Assembly (NCBI GenBank): GCA_964423195.1
Contig: CAYRDY010000086.1
Coordinates: forward strand, 1 to 8,600
Length of the DNA: 8,600 nt
Source of the DNA: CAKRHR01 sp964423195
GTDB lineage: Bacteria; Bacillota; Clostridia; Lachnospirales; Lachnospiraceae
Direction of reading: 5' to 3'
A program made the translations under genes and the position numbers. This document shows positions 7,824-8,600 of this stretch, piece by piece (position 1 is the first letter of the stretch; each line of letters starts with the position of its first letter). Below the pieces are notes generated by a model. It saw only the letters and a program-made list of their open reading frames with translations, made no database searches and was not told the DNA's origin.

Positions 7824-7831
7824 CACCTCTT
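7824..7831 (-). promoter_or_regulatory. Ribosome binding site that decides the 1177-aa start
   Basis: The minus strand reads AAGAGGTG here. Its AGGTG core ends 11 nt before the ATG at 7812. The alternative GTG at 7824-7822 is overlapped by this site and so cannot be served by it; the shorter start is therefore chosen. Confidence 0.6.
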
Positions 7832-7844
7832 GTTCAGCAAAATT

Positions 7845-7858
7845 TGCCGTTTTCGGCA
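7845..7858 (-). other. Small 5'-UTR hairpin
   Basis: TGCCG (7845-7849) and CGGCA (7854-7858) are perfect complements separated by TTTT. In the leftward transcript they would form a 5-bp GC-rich stem with an AAAA loop about 14 nt upstream of the ribosome binding site. It is too short to call a terminator or attenuator; it may only stabilise the leader. Confidence 0.35.
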
Positions 7859-7882
7859 TTTCCGCATCGTGTCTTCTGTATC

Positions 7883-7911
7883 ATCATAATTATATCATTA
7901 TCATATGTCAA
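7883..7911 (-). promoter_or_regulatory. Sigma-A-type promoter of the leftward operon
   Basis: On the minus strand a perfect TTGACA (-35, bases 7911-7906) is followed by 17 nt and TATGAT (-10, bases 7888-7883). A start near 7876 would give a leader of about 64 nt before the ATG at 7812. No other promoter is evident before valS, so it probably drives all three leftward genes. The -35 box lies inside the first unit of the 35-bp tandem repeat. Confidence 0.8.
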
Positions 7912-7969
7912 GGTGCAATATGATTTTATTCAATATCATTTGTCAAGGTGCAATATGATTTTATTCAAT
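7900..7969. repeat. 35-bp tandem duplication carrying the operon -35 box
   Basis: Units 7900-7934 and 7935-7969 are directly adjacent and differ only at A7905 versus T7940. Each unit contains TTGACA on the minus strand (7906-7911 and 7941-7946) and a CAAGGTGCAATATGAT core. Only unit 1 has a good -10 at 17-nt spacing; 17 nt beyond the unit 2 hexamer the sequence reads TCATAT. Within unit 1, ATCATAT (7900-7906) and ATATGAT (7918-7924) are inverted repeats with an 11-nt loop, an operator-like arrangement that is weakened in unit 2 by the single difference. Possible origins are a replication slip, an excised-transposon footprint or regulator binding sites. Confidence 0.9.
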
Positions 7970-8049
7970 GTAAAGGCGACATTATCTTCGACTCGTCCAC
8001 GGTGTACTTGATGCCACCCGAGTTTGCCACTTTCTCCCCATAGATTTTT
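7965..8049 (-). pseudogene. Possible 3' remnant of a gene truncated by the IS (strand uncertain)
   Basis: This patch is GC-richer than its AT-rich surroundings and has a coding-like periodicity: about 17 of 21 wobble positions between 7977 and 8037 are G or C, as in the neighbouring genes. On the minus strand it reads LKIYGEKVANSGGIKY, then TVDESKIMSPLH and a TGA at 7967-7965. The plus strand shares the same wobble phase and is also open (KGDIIFDSSTVYLMPPEF, then a TAG at 8041-8043), so the strand cannot be settled here. The minus reading is slightly preferred because it ends naturally upstream of the operon promoter and does not need to run through the 35-bp repeat. Neither peptide was recognised. 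It could instead be a structured left end of the IS. Confidence 0.35.
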
Positions 8050-8078
8050 AGAAAAAAATTGAAAAAAATCCTTATTTT

Positions 8079-8102
8079 GCAAGAAAAACGCTTGCTTTTT
8101 TT
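8079..8102 (+). terminator. Weak hairpin plus T-run overlapping the transposase -35
   Basis: GCAAG (8079-8083) and CTTGC (8091-8095) form a 5-bp stem with a 7-nt loop, followed by seven T (8096-8102). This resembles a weak rightward intrinsic terminator. Its 3' arm overlaps the TTGCTT -35 box. In an IS leader such an element could limit transposase expression from outside transcripts while leaving its own promoter active. Confidence 0.35.
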
Positions 8103-8120
8103 ATGATCTTATGGTATAAT
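8092..8120 (+). promoter_or_regulatory. Transposase promoter with extended -10
   Basis: TTGCTT (8092-8097), 17 nt, then TATAAT (8115-8120) preceded by TGG, giving an extended -10 (TGnTATAAT). The predicted start near 8127 is about 32 nt before the transposase ATG, with AGGAGG in between. Confidence 0.8.
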
Positions 8121-8158
8121 ATATATGTTGGTACATACGTGAATATAGGAGGAAAATT

Positions 8159-8600
8159 ATGTTTGTAGAATGTGTTAAAAATAACGGAATCCCGTATCTG
8201 CGATTGGTGGAAGGAATTCGGGTTACAAATAAAAACGGTGACCGCGTTTCTCAAAAAAAATTAATCCTTAGTATCGGCCCGCTCTCCCGTTATGATGACG
8301 GCCAGCCGGACTATGTCGAAAGACTAAAAAAATCTTTTAAGGCAGGAACCCCGCTCATCCCCGCCCTGGAGCCTTACTGCCAGCCCCAGAACGCCGGGGA
8401 AGTCTACCATTTTTCTATCGCGGAGGGCAGCCCCGACTGTTTTGGTCACCCGAAGCTTTTTTCCCATGTCCTCCTGGAGCGTATCCTGGAGGAATTGGGC
8501 CTCAATACCTTCTTTTCTTCTTATAAGGGATTTACCAAGCTGACGTATGACGTCTACGGGTTCGCAAAACTCCTGATCTTCGGCAGGCTCCTCAATCCCG
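8159..8600 (+). CDS. IS1634-like transposase, N-terminal 147 residues (3' end outside window)
   Basis: Translation from the ATG at 8159 begins MFVECVKNNGIPYLRLVEG and stays open to the right edge. An ideal AGGAGG (8147-8152) sits 6 nt upstream. The segments KLILSIGPLSRYDDGQPDY, RLKKSFKAGTPLIP, SPDCFGHPKLFSHVLLERI and SYKGFTKLTYDVYGFAKLL match my recollection of the conserved N-terminal region of IS1634-type (IS4-like, DDE) transposases common in Clostridia, including the LERILEELGL helix before the catalytic core. The catalytic DDE residues would lie beyond the window, so intactness cannot be judged. The family proteins are usually about 500-600 residues, so roughly a quarter is seen. The function is DNA transposition of its own element. 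Other IS4-superfamily subgroups remain possible. Confidence 0.85.
   Translation, partial: MFVECVKNNGIPYLRLVEGIRVTNKNGDRVSQKKLILSIGPLSRYDDGQPDYVERLKKSFKAGTPLIPALEPYCQPQNAGEVYHFSIAEGSPDCFGHPKLFSHVLLERILEELGLNTFFSSYKGFTKLTYDVYGFAKLLIFGRLLNP

Larger units (their letters stand above)
8041..8600 (+). mobile_element. Left part of an IS1634-like insertion sequence (right end outside window)
   Basis: The plus-strand transposase at 8159 with its own promoter, preceded by about 110 bases of AT-rich leader, marks an insertion sequence whose right end lies beyond the window. The left boundary is estimated from the abrupt composition change near 8041 and is not proven: no terminal inverted repeat can be confirmed without the other end. 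The element lies upstream of, and divergent from, the leftward operon. Confidence 0.6.

Noticed and set aside
7813..7824. GTG start four codons upstream for the large protein
   Set aside because: The only plausible Shine-Dalgarno overlaps this GTG; the ATG at 7812 has workable spacing.
7531..7923. Plus-strand frame of 130 codons across the operon start
   Set aside because: It runs antisense through the gene start and promoter, has no ribosome site, and ends in a low-complexity tail.
7900..7969. CRISPR-like repeat
   Set aside because: There are only two directly adjacent units with no spacer, so it is a tandem duplication.
8043..8070. GATTTTT/AAAAATC inverted repeat as the IS terminal repeat
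   Set aside because: An AT-only stem in a poly-A/T stretch is expected by chance, and the other IS end is not available for comparison.
8072..8254. Minus-strand 60-codon frame opposite the IS leader and transposase start
   Set aside because: It is antisense to a gene with clear promoter, ribosome site and family match; no supporting signals.

Overview
The window looks like chromosomal DNA of a gut-type Clostridia, most likely Lachnospiraceae. The evidence is AGGAGG-type ribosome binding sites, sigma-A-type promoters (TTGACA/TATAAT), GC-rich third codon positions, an IS1634-like transposase, and a gene pair that resembles, from memory, the DUF5717/DUF5716 families of that group. It is a draft or metagenome scaffold, because it contains an artificial run of exactly 100 N.

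Layout, right to left along the minus strand. From about 8041 to the right edge is the left part of an insertion sequence, whose transposase reads rightward on the plus strand from 8159 and leaves the window. Between it and the leftward genes lies a 35-bp tandem duplication (7900-7969) and a short coding-like GC-rich patch (7965-8049), possibly the tail of a gene cut by the IS. A near-consensus leftward promoter (TTGACA, 17 bp, TATGAT; 7883-7911) overlaps the first repeat unit. It should drive a leftward operon of three genes: a 1177-residue cytoplasmic protein with beta-sandwich modules and long helical-repeat regions (4279-7812), a 689-residue actin/Hsp70-fold protein with a TPR tail (2198-4267), and valyl-tRNA synthetase valS (start at 1973, running off the left edge after about 657 residues). 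The first two genes are translationally coupled, since the stop codon of one lies in the Shine-Dalgarno of the next.

The gap at 2010-2109 is very probably not a real gap. The 55 bases to its left are repeated exactly, to the base, to its right, which is what two overlapping k=55 assembly edges look like. If the scaffold is collapsed, valS begins only 69 nt after the Hsp70-like gene, leaving no room for a T-box leader.

The most interesting content is the uncharacterised pair: a giant beta-sandwich/helical-repeat scaffold protein plus a divergent actin-fold ATPase-like protein with TPRs. The architecture suggests an intracellular ATP-responsive scaffold or chaperone-like machine, but nothing in the window identifies its client.
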